DNA of 64,000 nt from assembly GCF_029277445.1 (NCBI RefSeq), contig NZ_CP119566.1, positions 3,536,001 to 3,600,000 of the forward strand. The letters are read 5' to 3'. This DNA is from Pararhizobium qamdonense (lineage in GTDB: Bacteria; Pseudomonadota; Alphaproteobacteria; Rhizobiales; Rhizobiaceae). The translations under genes and the position numbers were made by a program. The notes under the pieces are model-generated. The model was not told the DNA's origin and made no database searches. It saw nothing but the letters and a program-made list of their open reading frames with translations. This document shows positions 15,886 through 25,246 of the stretch, one piece after another; within the stretch, counting starts at the first letter, position 1, and every line of letters starts with the position of its first letter.

Positions 15886-17508
15886 CTAAGCTGCCGAGCT
15901 GCTGCGGCGCCAGGTGCTCTTGCCGCCGGCCTTGGCCTGGTACAGGGCGGTGTCGGCAGCGCTCATCAGCTCGTCGGGATCAAAGCCGTTGCCGGGCGCC
16001 ACCGCAATGCCGATGCTGACGCTGATGCCGATCTGACGGTCGGCGATACCGAAGGGCTTGCCGAGCGCCAGAATGCAGCGGTCGGCAATATCGGCCGCCT
16101 TCGATGCCGAGGCATGCTGCAGGATGGCGAATTCGTCACCGCCCAGCCGTGCCACCAGATCACCATTGAGCAGGACTGATTTCAGCCGTTCGGCAACCTG
16201 TTTCAGCAGGAGATCGCCGGCCGCATGACCGAACGTATCGTTGACCGGCTTGAAGCCGTCGAGATCGAGATAGTGGACCGCCAGTTCCTCGCCCTCGCGG
16301 GCCGCCCTTTCCAATGCGGATTCGAGCTTCTGGCGAAACTGCATGCGGTTGGGCAGGCCGGTCAGTGGATCGTGATGGGCCAGATGCGTGGCGTGCGCTT
16401 CGGCCCGGATGCGGTCGCTAACATCGGCAATCGTCAAAAGCAGCCGCCGTGACGGCCCATCATTGATGATGCGCACATAGATCAGGACGTGATGTTCGCT
16501 GCCATTGGCCCCTTTCTGATGCCAGACGGTGCGGGCCTCGCAATCGCCCTCCAGCCCGCGCAGCATGGTGCCCAGCCGCTCGCCCTCGCTGCCGCTGTGA
16601 AAATCGGTGACGCGTTTTTGCGGCATGGCTTCGGCCGGGAAACCGTAGAGCCGGACTGCCGCGCTGTTGACGGCGACGATATCCAGCGTCACGGCATCGC
16701 AGACCATCATTGGCATCGGGTTGGCATCGAACAGAAGCCGGAACGATTCCTCGCGATGCTTGAGATCGGTGATATCGATGCGCATGCCGATGGCGCCGCC
16801 GTCGGGCGTGCGGCGATCGTCGTGGCGCAGCCAGCGCCCGTCGCGCAGCATCTGCTCTTCCTGCGAGACCGGCAGCCTGTGCTTGCGCATCCGCTCCTCA
16901 AGCCAGCGTTGCGGATCCGTGACCAGTTCCGGCATCTCGCCGCTGGCCAGGCTGATTTCGAGGATTTCGCGAAAGGGCATTCCGGGACGCAGGTAACCGG
17001 CGATCTCCGGATACAAAGCTGCATATTTTTCGTTCCACAGGATATAGCGGTCCTCGGCATCGAAGACGCAGGCCGCCTGCGGCAGCATGTCGATGAAGAA
17101 ACCGAGCCGCCGGTGCGCAGCCCTTGCCTCCAGAAGCGCCTCCTCGTTTTGCCGCTCAAGCTCCAGCCGCATCGTTTCCATCGACCGTTCATCGATGAGA
17201 TCGCGGATGACGACGCCCGTCAGGGCTTCGCTGAACCGCACGACCGAAAGCTCCACGGGAATGATGCTGCCATCACAGCGCAAAAGCAGCGTTTCGCGGC
17301 GAAAGGATGGGGCGGATCCGCTGGAGACAGTGTGCCATTCCGGCAGGAGCCGCGAGACCGGCGTTCGCACAAGCCCCGGCCCGCCACCGGCCATGGCCGT
17401 CACCATGCCGTTGGCAAAAACGATGATGCCGCCTGCATTGACGCACAGCGACGCCACGGGCACGGCCTCCAACAGCATCAACGCATCTGCGCCCGTGAAA
17501 TCCGTCAA
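15886..17508 (-). CDS. PAS-domain diguanylate cyclase
   Basis: A 540-residue soluble signalling protein. An N-terminal PAS domain (about residues 10-110), a short coiled coil (METMRLELERQNEEALLEAR), a second PAS (about 135-250), a third PAS (about 255-375) and a C-terminal GGDEF domain (about 385-535) follow in order. The active site RLGGDEF is intact (about residue 457), so it should make cyclic di-GMP. The residues five before it read LNGD rather than RxxD, so product inhibition at the I-site is probably lost. It starts at TTG 17508, the only in-frame start after a stop, with GGGGGATGA upstream. No membrane segment was seen. Confidence 0.9.
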   Translation of the reverse strand: MTDFTGADALMLLEAVPVASLCVNAGGIIVFANGMVTAMAGGGPGLVRTPVSRLLPEWHTVSSGSAPSFRRETLLLRCDGSIIPVELSVVRFSEALTGVVIRDLIDERSMETMRLELERQNEEALLEARAAHRRLGFFIDMLPQAACVFDAEDRYILWNEKYAALYPEIAGYLRPGMPFREILEISLASGEMPELVTDPQRWLEERMRKHRLPVSQEEQMLRDGRWLRHDDRRTPDGGAIGMRIDITDLKHREESFRLLFDANPMPMMVCDAVTLDIVAVNSAAVRLYGFPAEAMPQKRVTDFHSGSEGERLGTMLRGLEGDCEARTVWHQKGANGSEHHVLIYVRIINDGPSRRLLLTIADVSDRIRAEAHATHLAHHDPLTGLPNRMQFRQKLESALERAAREGEELAVHYLDLDGFKPVNDTFGHAAGDLLLKQVAERLKSVLLNGDLVARLGGDEFAILQHASASKAADIADRCILALGKPFGIADRQIGISVSIGIAVAPGNGFDPDELMSAADTALYQAKAGGKSTWRRSSSAA

Positions 17509-17742
17509 GGTTCATCCCCCCGGCGACCGGCAGGCCTTCCAAGAAGGCCGCTGGTGAAAGTGTGCGCCCAGATATGAAAAGAATGTCTTACCGGACGCTT
17601 ACGCCAATGGATTGTGGCGGGGTATAGCCATACCATCTTTGCTCATAATTTAGAAAATGCTAATAATTCGTCCCGGGCGGGGGTTTTTCGAGATCGACAG
17701 GCGGGAAACCGATCCGCGCGTTTTGAACGGCAGATACGGCTG

Positions 17743-20700
17743 CTACACCGCTTCGCGCAGCTGCTCGGCCGTCTGCAGATCGACGGAGACGAGTTGGGAG
17801 ACGCCCTGTTCGGCCATGGTGACGCCGAACAGGCGGTTCATGCGGGCCATGGTGATCGGGTTATGGGTGATGATGACGAAGCGCGTTTCCGTCGAGGCGG
17901 CCATCTCGTCCATCAGGTTGCAATAGCGCTCGACATTGTGGTCGTCGAGCGGCGCATCGACTTCGTCGAGCACGCAGATCGGCGCCGGGTTGGTGAGGAA
18001 TACCGCAAAGATCAGCGCCATCGCCGTCAGCGCCTGTTCGCCGCCCGAGAGAAGCGTCATCGTCTGCGGCTTCTTGCCCGGCGGACGGGCAAGGATTTCA
18101 AGGCCGGCATCGAGCGGATCGTCGCTCTCAATCAGCTGCAATTCGGCCGTGCCGCCGCCGAACAGGTGGGTGAACAGCCGCTGGAACTGAACATTGACCA
18201 CATCGAAGGCGGCCAGCAGGCGTTCGCGGCCTTCGCGGTTGAGATTCTGGATCGCCGAGCGCAGCTTGCGGATCGCGTCGATAATGTCCTCACGCTCCTT
18301 CAGCATCGCCTCCAGCTTGTCGGAGAGTTCCTTCTGCTCCTCCTCGGCCCGCAGGTTGACGGCGCCCAGCCGCTCGCGTTCGATCTTCAGCCGGTCGAGT
18401 TCGCGCTCGATCTGGCGGATATCCGGCAGCTCGGCGTCGACGGCAAGGCCGGTGAGCCGCATCACCTCATGCGGGGCGCAGTGCAGCACATCGCGGATAC
18501 GGGCTTCGCTTTCCAGCCGCTTTTCGCGCGCGGAGACCAGCCGTTCTTCGGCCCGGCCCCGTTTTTCGCGCGTTTCGGCCAGTTCCGACAAAGCCGTCAC
18601 GGCAATCCGGTCGGCATCGCGCTGGCGGGTTTCGGCTGTGGCGAGCACGTCGGCCGCCGCGCGGCGCGCGTCCTCCGCCTTCGACAGTTCGTTCATCAGC
18701 GCACGGCGCTTTTCGTCGAATTCATCGGGCGCTTCGAGCAGCTCCTCGACCTCCTCGCGGGCTTCGCTTTCGCGCTCGCGCAGGGTCTCGATATGCTCCT
18801 GCGCGCTGGCGGCCCTTTCGGTCCAAGTTTGGCGCTCGGTGGCGATGGCGCGGATGCGGCGTTGCCGGACTTCGTTTTCGCGGGCAAGGCCGTCATTGAT
18901 GGCGCGGGCTTCCGCAACCAGCGCCCGGTCTGTCGCAACCGCCGTCATCTGGCTGTTCAGCGTCTGCTCCAACGCGGCCACGTCAGGCGCATCCTCCAGC
19001 GCGTCGCGCGCGCCCTCCATCTGCTCGCCGATCTCCTCGACCTGCAGCGAAAGCTGGCTTGAGGTTTCGGCAAGCACCGCCCGGCGACGGACGAGATCGC
19101 CGGAGGCACGCTCGGCCTGCGCCAGCGCATCGCGGGCTTCAGACAGCTTGCGCACCACCATGCGCTGGGTCTCGCGCGACAGCCGCAGCCGCTCGTCCTC
19201 AGCACGGATACGAGCGGCGGCGGCGGCAAGCCCGGCCTCGCGCTCCGCCAGCTGATCGCGGGCTTCGGTCAATTCGCCTTCAAGCTCGGCAAGGCGGTTT
19301 TTCTGCGCCAGTCTGAGCGCTGCCGCACTCGGCGCATCGGCGCCCGTGACATGGCCGTCCCAGCGCCACACCGCACCATCGCGCGTCACCAGCCTCTGAC
19401 CGGCCTTCAGCGATGGCAGGAGGCGCTTTGCCTCTGCATCATCATCGACAATGCCGATCTGGCGCAGGCCGCGTTCCAGGATCTGCGGGGCACGCACATA
19501 TTGGGTGAGCGAAACGGCGCCACCGGGCAATGGCGGATCATCGGCGCCGTCGCCCGGTGCCCGCCAATGGGCAGGCGCCTTCGGATCGAGCGGCGATTCC
19601 AGATCTTCGCCAAGGGCTGCACCCAGCGCGGTCTCGAAGCCCCGATCGACCTTCATGTCATCAACGACCGGCGGGGCAGCCCCCTGCACGGCCGATGCCT
19701 CCAGCATACGCCGGATGGTGCGGGCTTCGGTCTCGATACCATTGACCGTTGCGCGGGCGGCATCGACAGACGGGCGGGCGGCGATTTCGGCCTGGCGGGC
19801 CTCAGCCAGCGCCTCCTCGATATCGGCAACGGCATTTTCCGCCTGCTCGAGAGCGGATAAAGCGGCTTCGACGTCCTCCTGCTTTTCAGCGGGATCGGGA
19901 AGCGCCGCAATCTGCCGGTCGAGTTCGTCGAGGTCGCGGCTCTGGTCGGACAGCTGGCGGGCAAGACGCGCCTGCCGTTCGCTCAGGTCGCGGATGGTTT
20001 TTTCCAGCTGGTTGCGCGATGCCTGGGCCTCGGCCTTTTCGGCCGTTAGCAGGCCGAGCAGGCTTTCGCTTGAAGACAGTTTTTCGCTCGCATCGGCCAG
20101 CCGCTCGCGGGCGTCCTCGGCCCGCTCGCCCGCTTCCGAAAGCATCTCGGCAAGCTCGTGCTCTTCCTCGTCCAGCCGGGTGAGAATACCGGCATTGTCG
20201 GCAACCAGCCGCTCTTCGCGCACGATATCTTCCCGCAGTTGCGACAGGCGGCGCTGCAATTCGTCGCGGCGGCGCAGGATACGGCCGGCATCTTCCTCCA
20301 GCTGCGACTTGGCGATCTGCAGGCGCTGCAGGGCGGCAGCCGCCCTCGCCTCGGCTTCGCGCAGTTCCGGCAATTTCAGGCTGGCGATCGCCTGGGCCTT
20401 GGCCGCTTCCATTTGACCTTGCGCCTTTTCGGCCACCAGCGATGTCGCCTGGTTCAGCTGGCTATCGGCCTCGCCCTCGGCCTCCTTGGCCTGTACCCAG
20501 CGGATATGCAAAAGCATCGCCTCGTGGCGGCGGATATCGGAGGACAGAAGCTTGAAACGATTGGCCTGGCGCGACTGGCGTTTCAGGCTTTCGATCTGGC
20601 TTTCGAGCTGGGAGGTAACGTCTTCCAGCCGCTCGAGATTGGTTTCGGCCCCCTTCAGCCGCAGCTCGGCCTCGTGGCGGCGCGAATGCAGGCCCGAAAT

Positions 20701-21207
20701 GCCCGCGGCTTCTTCGAGCAACTGGCGGCGCGCCTGGGGCTTTGCCGCAATCAGCTCGCCGATCCGGCCCTGCCCCACCATCGAGGGCGAGCGCGCGCCG
20801 GTCGAAGCATCGGCAAACAACAGCTGCACATCCTTGGCGCGGGCTTCCTTGCCGTTGATGCGGTAGACCGAGCCGTTCTCCCGCTCGATCCGCCGCGTCA
20901 CCTGGATCTCGTCGCTGTCGTTGAAGGCGGCGGGCGCGGTGCGATCGGAATTGTCGAGATAGAGGCCGACTTCCGCCGTGTTGCGGGCGGGACGATTGCC
21001 GGAACCGGAAAAGATCACGTCGTCCATGCCGGACGCCCGCATGTTCTTGTAGGAATTCTCCCCCATCACCCAGCGCAACGCTTCCACCAGGTTCGACTTG
21101 CCACACCCATTCGGCCCGACCACCCCGGTCAGCCCGCGCTCGATCACGAATTCGGAGGGTTCGACGAAGGACTTGAAGCCGAGAAGACGGAGCTTGGTGA
21201 ATTTCAT
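17743..21207 (-). CDS. smc: Chromosome segregation ATPase SMC
   Basis: A 1154-residue SMC protein, the core of the bacterial condensin acting with ScpA/ScpB on chromosome organisation. The N-terminal head has Walker A GPNGCGKSN (about 32-40) following LRLLGFKSFVEP; two long coiled coils surround a hinge (about 510-640); the C-terminal head has the ABC signature LLSGGEQALTA and Walker B ICVLDEVDAPLDD, plus the D-loop. Length is normal. A DsbA-like lipoprotein gene lies upstream on the same strand but is separated by a terminator and a RIME-like repeat, so smc is likely transcribed alone. The frame is intact throughout. Confidence 0.97.
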   Translation of the reverse strand: MKFTKLRLLGFKSFVEPSEFVIERGLTGVVGPNGCGKSNLVEALRWVMGENSYKNMRASGMDDVIFSGSGNRPARNTAEVGLYLDNSDRTAPAAFNDSDEIQVTRRIERENGSVYRINGKEARAKDVQLLFADASTGARSPSMVGQGRIGELIAAKPQARRQLLEEAAGISGLHSRRHEAELRLKGAETNLERLEDVTSQLESQIESLKRQSRQANRFKLLSSDIRRHEAMLLHIRWVQAKEAEGEADSQLNQATSLVAEKAQGQMEAAKAQAIASLKLPELREAEARAAAALQRLQIAKSQLEEDAGRILRRRDELQRRLSQLREDIVREERLVADNAGILTRLDEEEHELAEMLSEAGERAEDARERLADASEKLSSSESLLGLLTAEKAEAQASRNQLEKTIRDLSERQARLARQLSDQSRDLDELDRQIAALPDPAEKQEDVEAALSALEQAENAVADIEEALAEARQAEIAARPSVDAARATVNGIETEARTIRRMLEASAVQGAAPPVVDDMKVDRGFETALGAALGEDLESPLDPKAPAHWRAPGDGADDPPLPGGAVSLTQYVRAPQILERGLRQIGIVDDDAEAKRLLPSLKAGQRLVTRDGAVWRWDGHVTGADAPSAAALRLAQKNRLAELEGELTEARDQLAEREAGLAAAAARIRAEDERLRLSRETQRMVVRKLSEARDALAQAERASGDLVRRRAVLAETSSQLSLQVEEIGEQMEGARDALEDAPDVAALEQTLNSQMTAVATDRALVAEARAINDGLARENEVRQRRIRAIATERQTWTERAASAQEHIETLRERESEAREEVEELLEAPDEFDEKRRALMNELSKAEDARRAAADVLATAETRQRDADRIAVTALSELAETREKRGRAEERLVSAREKRLESEARIRDVLHCAPHEVMRLTGLAVDAELPDIRQIERELDRLKIERERLGAVNLRAEEEQKELSDKLEAMLKEREDIIDAIRKLRSAIQNLNREGRERLLAAFDVVNVQFQRLFTHLFGGGTAELQLIESDDPLDAGLEILARPPGKKPQTMTLLSGGEQALTAMALIFAVFLTNPAPICVLDEVDAPLDDHNVERYCNLMDEMAASTETRFVIITHNPITMARMNRLFGVTMAEQGVSQLVSVDLQTAEQLREAV

Positions 21208-21213
21208 GGTTTT

Positions 21214-21330
21214 ACCCTCCCCTTGAGGGGGAGGGTCGGAGCGAAGCTCCGGGGTGGGGTGACGCCTTGCCAGATACGGCGGGTCACCCCCACCCGCGCA
21301 TGCGCGCGACCTCCCCCCTCAAGGGGGAGG
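21214..21330. repeat. RIME-like palindromic repeat
   Basis: Arms ACCCTCCCCTTGAGGGGGAG and CTCCCCCCTCAAGGGGGAGG surround GGAGCGAAGCTCC and GGGGTGGGGTGACGCC/GGGTCACCCCCACCC pairs. It lies immediately upstream of smc, between it and the terminator of the preceding gene. Confidence 0.7.
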
Positions 21331-21335
21331 TATAC

Positions 21336-21360
21336 AAAAACGGGCGCACTGAGGCGCCCG
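21336..21360 (-). terminator. Intrinsic terminator of the DsbA-like gene
   Basis: On minus, CGGGCGC and GCGCCCG (7 bp, six-base loop) are followed by TTTTTG. It lies 27 bases after the stop of the DsbA-like gene and isolates smc from it. Confidence 0.82.
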
Positions 21361-21387
21361 CCGGTTGTTCCTGAGAACTGCGATGGA

Positions 21388-22311
21388 TCAGAGCATCGAG
21401 TCGATAAGGGCCGACATGGTGTCAACCGACATTTCTCCGGAATACTTCTTGCCATTGACGAAGAAGGTTGGGGTGGCCTTGACGCCGAAATCCTTGTCGC
21501 CCTTCTGCATCGTTGCCTGCACATCATCCAGAAGTTTCTGGTTCGTCAAGCAGGCCTCGAAGCTCTCCTGTGTAAAACCGGCGAGTTTCGACATCTGCAG
21601 CAGCGCATCGCGGCCGTTTTGTGCGGCGGCCCACTGTTCCTGCTGCTTGAACAGCATCGAGATCATCGGGAAATACTGGCCTTCCGGGGCGCAGCGCGCC
21701 AGCATGAAAGCGGCGGCAGCACGCGGATCGAACGGGAATTCGCGCACCACGAAGCGCACCTGGCCGCTATCGACATATTTCGCCTTGATGGCGTCATAGG
21801 TTTCATTGTGGAAACGGGCGCAATGCGGGCAGGTCATCGACATATATTCGACGATCGTCACCTTGGCATCGGCCTTACCGACGGACATTTCCGGCAGCGG
21901 GCCGGGCGCCATCAGCTTGGCGATGTCGACTTCGCCTTCCGATTGCGGAACCTCGACCTTGGCTGCGGGCGCTGCGGCCTGCGCCACCTGCGTCTGCCCG
22001 GCATCGGCCGTTGCCGGCGTTGCAGCAGACGATGTGGTGGAGGACGTCGTCGTGCCATCCACAGGCTTGGTGGCGGCCGACATCATCGAACCACCCTCAG
22101 CCGGCTTCATCGCCGATGTCGATGACATCATCGATCCGCCGGCAGCGGGCGTCACTTCGGTCTTGGCGACTGTTGCGGTGCTTTCTGCGGCCGGTGTGCT
22201 GGCGGCTGTCTCCTTCTTCTCGTCGCTGCAGGCGGCGAGCGTCACAGCAATGGCAGCCACGGCGACGCCGCTCAGGAGGCGCTTGAAAGGGCTCAGTTCA
22301 GAAAGGGACAT
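21388..22311 (-). CDS. DsbA-like thioredoxin-fold lipoprotein
   Basis: A 307-residue protein of the DsbA/DSBA-oxidoreductase family. It starts with a lipoprotein signal (hydrophobic VAVAAIAVTLAAC, Cys28), then a low-complexity linker of about 95 residues rich in Thr, Ala, Ser and Met with two imperfect repeats (GGSMMSSTSAMKPAEGGSMM..), then the thioredoxin fold with CPHC at 161-164 (YMSMTCPHCARFHNE) and an inserted helical domain. It probably catalyses disulfide exchange in the periplasm while tethered to a membrane. ATG 22311 has AGGTGA upstream. It may be cotranscribed with the DciA-like gene, whose stop lies 122 bases upstream. Confidence 0.87.
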   Translation of the reverse strand: MSLSELSPFKRLLSGVAVAAIAVTLAACSDEKKETAASTPAAESTATVAKTEVTPAAGGSMMSSTSAMKPAEGGSMMSAATKPVDGTTTSSTTSSAATPATADAGQTQVAQAAAPAAKVEVPQSEGEVDIAKLMAPGPLPEMSVGKADAKVTIVEYMSMTCPHCARFHNETYDAIKAKYVDSGQVRFVVREFPFDPRAAAAFMLARCAPEGQYFPMISMLFKQQEQWAAAQNGRDALLQMSKLAGFTQESFEACLTNQKLLDDVQATMQKGDKDFGVKATPTFFVNGKKYSGEMSVDTMSALIDSML

Positions 22312-22433
22312 GAATTCACCTGTGTGAGGGGATGGACGAAATCGGTCTGAAATTCGATAACTTGCCTTGTTCGGGGCGACAAGGGGCTGTTGCTCATCAC
22401 CATTCAAACAATTGTGACCGGCTGATGGCCCGG

Positions 22434-22940
22434 TCACTTTTTTCCAGGCGCCAGCACTGCCGTGCCGAGCCGGGTCAGCGCCGCTTTGAGCGCATCGTTT
22501 TCGATACCATCGACCAGCGTCTCCAGCCGGCGGGCTGGCTCGCCCGTCAGCGGCTTGGGCTTGCGATAGGGCTTGGGCGGGGCAGAGACCGGTTTTTGCA
22601 CGATGCGCATCTGGTTGATGGCCGGAAAACCGAAAAACCCGTTGATCCGCTGGATCAGTTCACCCTGCGCGTGGGTGAGAAACAGGGCGCGCGCGCCTTC
22701 GCAGGCGATGGTCAGTACCCCCGGCTGATAGCCCCCCTCGCCCGTCATTTCGGAGGCGCGTCGCGGCCAGGCGATCTTTTCCGGCCGGGTGCAATCGGCG
22801 AAATCCTCGCCGGCGATCTCATCCCAGGAACCGAGCAACAGCGTGTTGATCCCGGCGCGCTTGGCCAGCACCGGATCGATCATGCCATTGGCGATCTCGC
22901 TGATCTGCCGGCCGCCCTTGCGAGTATAAGGTTGTTTCAA
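22434..22940 (-). CDS. DciA-like protein (DUF721)
   Basis: A 168-residue protein of the DUF721/DciA family; DciA proteins act with the replicative helicase DnaB in bacteria lacking DnaC or DnaI. Recognisable parts are ISEIANGMIDPVLAKRAG, LLGSWDEIAGEDFADCTRPEKIAWPRR, a central KH-like region (LTIACEGARALFLTHAQGEL) and an Arg/Lys/Pro-rich C-terminus. The likely start is TTG 22940, which gives a family-like N-terminus (KQPYTRKGGRQISEIANG); the frame is open to 23060, but starting there would overlap the divergent mutY. A DnaB-loading role is inferred from family only. Its promoter must lie in the 82-base gap shared with mutY. Confidence 0.78.
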   Translation of the reverse strand: MKQPYTRKGGRQISEIANGMIDPVLAKRAGINTLLLGSWDEIAGEDFADCTRPEKIAWPRRASEMTGEGGYQPGVLTIACEGARALFLTHAQGELIQRINGFFGFPAINQMRIVQKPVSAPPKPYRKPKPLTGEPARRLETLVDGIENDALKAALTRLGTAVLAPGKK

Positions 22941-23022
22941 CAGATATCTTTCAGGTTCCGAATCCGCCTTGAAGGATGGCGAACACTTCGCCAATGATAG
23001 ACCCCAACCAACATTCCGGCAA

Positions 23023-24129
23023 ATGATGCAGCAGACAATGACCCCGGCCGATGCGGCCAACCGGCTTCTTTCCTGGTATGACCGGCATCACCGCGACCTG
23101 CCCTGGCGCATTTCCCCGCCGATGGCGCGCGATGGCGTGGTGGCCGATCCCTACCATATCTGGCTGTCGGAAGTGATGCTGCAGCAGACCACCGTGCAGG
23201 CGGTGAAACCCTATTTCCACAAGTTCCTGGCGCTCTGGCCAGAGGTGACCGATCTTGCCTCAGCCGATACCGAGGAGGTGATGAAAGCCTGGGCGGGGCT
23301 TGGCTATTATGCCCGGGCGCGCAACCTGAAGAAATGCGCGGAGGCCGTGGCCCGCGACCATTCCGGTGTGTTTCCCGATACCGAGGAAGGCTTGCGGGCG
23401 CTGCCGGGCATTGGCGACTATACCGCAGCCGCCGTCTCGGCCATCGCCTTCAACCGGCAAAGCGCTGTTCTCGACGGCAATGTCGAGCGGGTGATTTCGC
23501 GGCTCCACGCGATTGAGACACCGCTGCCGGCCGCAAAGCCGCAGATGCGGGCGCTGGTGGCTGCCATGACGCCAGCGGATCGGCCCGGCGATTTTGCTCA
23601 GGGGATGATGGATCTCGGCGCGACCATCTGCACGCCGAGACGGCCGGCCTGCGCGCTCTGTCCGCTCAACGAAGGCTGTCTCGCCCTAAAGACGGCCGAT
23701 CCGGAGACCTTTCCACGCAAGGCGGCGAAAAAGGAAAAACCGCTGCGGGTGGGCGCTGCCTTCGTTGCCAGCCGCATCGACGGCGCCGTCTATCTGCAAA
23801 AGCGCGGCGAGACGGGGCTGCTCGGCGGCATGACGGAAGTTCCCGGCACGCCCTGGACCTCGCGCATCGACGGCGACAACACCATTTCCGCCCAGCCTTT
23901 TGCCGCCCCATGGGAGCCGTGCGGAACAATCACACATGTTTTTACGCATTTTGAGTTGCGCTTGTCGATCTATCGGGCCAAGGTCACAAATGAGAACAAA
24001 ACAGGAAACGGCTGGTGGGAACCGCTTGTCTCTCTCAAGGCGCAAGCACTCCCGACCGTCATGAAAAAAGCAATCGCCCAGGCTATACCGGACGCTTTCA
24101 AGGACGGTCCGGACAGCCTTGGAAACTGA
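23023..24129 (+). CDS. mutY: A/G-specific adenine DNA glycosylase
   Basis: A 368-residue base-excision repair glycosylase that removes adenine mispaired with 8-oxoguanine. Seen: LSEVMLQQTTVQAV with catalytic Glu50, the helix-hairpin-helix LPGIGDYTAAAV (127-138), Asp151 in VLDGNVERV, and the 4Fe-4S ligands C203, C210, C213 and C219. A C-terminal NUDIX-like domain follows (about 245-355), which reads the 8-oxoG strand. ATG 23023 is chosen; a later ATG at 23038 is also possible, and neither has a strong ribosome-binding site. It is divergent from the DciA-like gene and followed closely by a HAD gene. Confidence 0.95.
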   Translation: MMQQTMTPADAANRLLSWYDRHHRDLPWRISPPMARDGVVADPYHIWLSEVMLQQTTVQAVKPYFHKFLALWPEVTDLASADTEEVMKAWAGLGYYARARNLKKCAEAVARDHSGVFPDTEEGLRALPGIGDYTAAAVSAIAFNRQSAVLDGNVERVISRLHAIETPLPAAKPQMRALVAAMTPADRPGDFAQGMMDLGATICTPRRPACALCPLNEGCLALKTADPETFPRKAAKKEKPLRVGAAFVASRIDGAVYLQKRGETGLLGGMTEVPGTPWTSRIDGDNTISAQPFAAPWEPCGTITHVFTHFELRLSIYRAKVTNENKTGNGWWEPLVSLKAQALPTVMKKAIAQAIPDAFKDGPDSLGN

Positions 24130-24139
24130 GGAATACCCG

Positions 24140-24757
24140 ATGAGCAGCGTCGAAATCCGCCACATCGTCTTCGACATCGGCAAGGTGCTGATCCACTACG
24201 ACCCGCATCTCCCGTTTTCGCGAATCATTCCCGATGACGCCGAGCGCAAATGGTTCTTTGCCAATGTCTGCACCCATGACTGGAACATCGAGCAGGATCG
24301 CGGCCGCGACTGGCGCGAGGCGGAAGACCTGTTGATCGCGCAGTATCCGGATCATGCCGACAGCATCCGTGCCTTTCGCACATACTGGCACGAGATGGTG
24401 CCGCATGCCTATGTCGAATGCGTCTCCATCATGGAAAGCCTGATCGCCAAGGGCTACGACGTGACCATGCTGACCAATTTCGCCTCCGATACGTTCAAGG
24501 AAGCGCAGAAGCGGTTTCCCTTTCTCACCTTGCCGCGCGGCGTCACCGTGTCTGGCGATATCCGGCTGATCAAGCCGGATGTGGCGATCTACCAGACGCA
24601 TGCGGACAATTTCGATCTCGATCCGGCGGCAACCCTGTTCATCGACGACAGCATGCCGAATGTCGAAGGCGCGCGCGCCGCAGGCTGGCAAGCCGTGCAT
24701 TTCACCGATCCGCAGACGCTGCAATCGGACCTTCTGGCCTATGGACTTTCGGTGTGA
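24140..24757 (+). CDS. HAD-superfamily hydrolase
   Basis: A 205-residue HAD phosphatase-like enzyme. Motif I is HIVFDIGKVLI: the usual first Asp is present but the second (D-x-D) is replaced (DIG), as in YihX-like HAD proteins. Motif II is MLTNFA, motif III lysine is in RLIKPDVAIY and motif IV is LFIDDSMPNVEGA. A helical cap lies at about 20-85. The substrate is unknown, probably a small phosphorylated metabolite. ATG 24140 has GAGGAAT upstream and lies 10 bases after the mutY stop, so the two are likely cotranscribed, as is the NTF2-like gene that follows. Confidence 0.87.
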   Translation: MSSVEIRHIVFDIGKVLIHYDPHLPFSRIIPDDAERKWFFANVCTHDWNIEQDRGRDWREAEDLLIAQYPDHADSIRAFRTYWHEMVPHAYVECVSIMESLIAKGYDVTMLTNFASDTFKEAQKRFPFLTLPRGVTVSGDIRLIKPDVAIYQTHADNFDLDPAATLFIDDSMPNVEGARAAGWQAVHFTDPQTLQSDLLAYGLSV

Positions 24758-24759
24758 CC

Positions 24760-25125
24760 ATGACCCTCAATGCCTTCGATCCGGCTGCTGCAGCCGAGCG
24801 TTTTCATGCGGCAATCGGTGATCTCGACTTCGATACGATCGAAAATTTCTTTGCCGATGACGCCACCTATTCGTCCGGCAAGGTCGGCGGGCTGGAGGGA
24901 CGCGCCGACATCATGGCGGCGTTCCGGCGCTATTTCGCCGAATATCCCGACCAGGTGGCGGAGGACAGCCTGATCGTGAAAATCTCGCCGCTGGCAGCCC
25001 GCGCCGTCTGGAGCCTGCAGGCCACCAGTTCCTCCACCGGGACGCCGCTTGTCCGCCGGGGCGAGGAGACCATCACCTTCAACGACCAGGGCAAAATCAT
25101 CAGCGTCGATGTCACCGACTTCTGA
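24760..25125 (+). CDS. NTF2-like (SnoaL-type) protein
   Basis: A 121-residue single-domain protein with the cone-shaped NTF2/SnoaL fold: an N-terminal helix pair (AAAAERFHAAIGDLDFDTIENFFADDATYSS), the GLEGRADIMAAFRRYFAEYP helix, then strands ending EETITFNDQGKIISVDVTDF. Such proteins are isomerases, lyases or ligand-binding modules; the substrate cannot be inferred. It starts three bases after the HAD stop at ATG 24760; a GTG at 24754 overlapping that stop is an alternative. It is the last gene of the mutY-HAD-NTF2 run. Confidence 0.8.
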   Translation: MTLNAFDPAAAAERFHAAIGDLDFDTIENFFADDATYSSGKVGGLEGRADIMAAFRRYFAEYPDQVAEDSLIVKISPLAARAVWSLQATSSSTGTPLVRRGEETITFNDQGKIISVDVTDF

Positions 25126-25246
25126 CACCAAAAGCCCTTTTTGAAATCACCAAAACGCCGCAATTGGTTCAGCTGTCATTCACCTGATCGAGGGCATGAT
25201 CGGCTTCGAAATTCAGCATCCAACTCATCCGAAAGGCCGCGTTTCC

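Noticed and set aside
14574..16019. Long plus-strand frame opposite ppdK
   Set aside because: Antisense shadow; PpdK motifs on minus are unambiguous and the plus product is composition-biased without domain signal.
22941..23060. DciA-like protein starting at ATG 23060
   Set aside because: It would overlap the divergent mutY start and add a Cys-rich stretch unlike the family; TTG 22940 gives a normal N-terminus.
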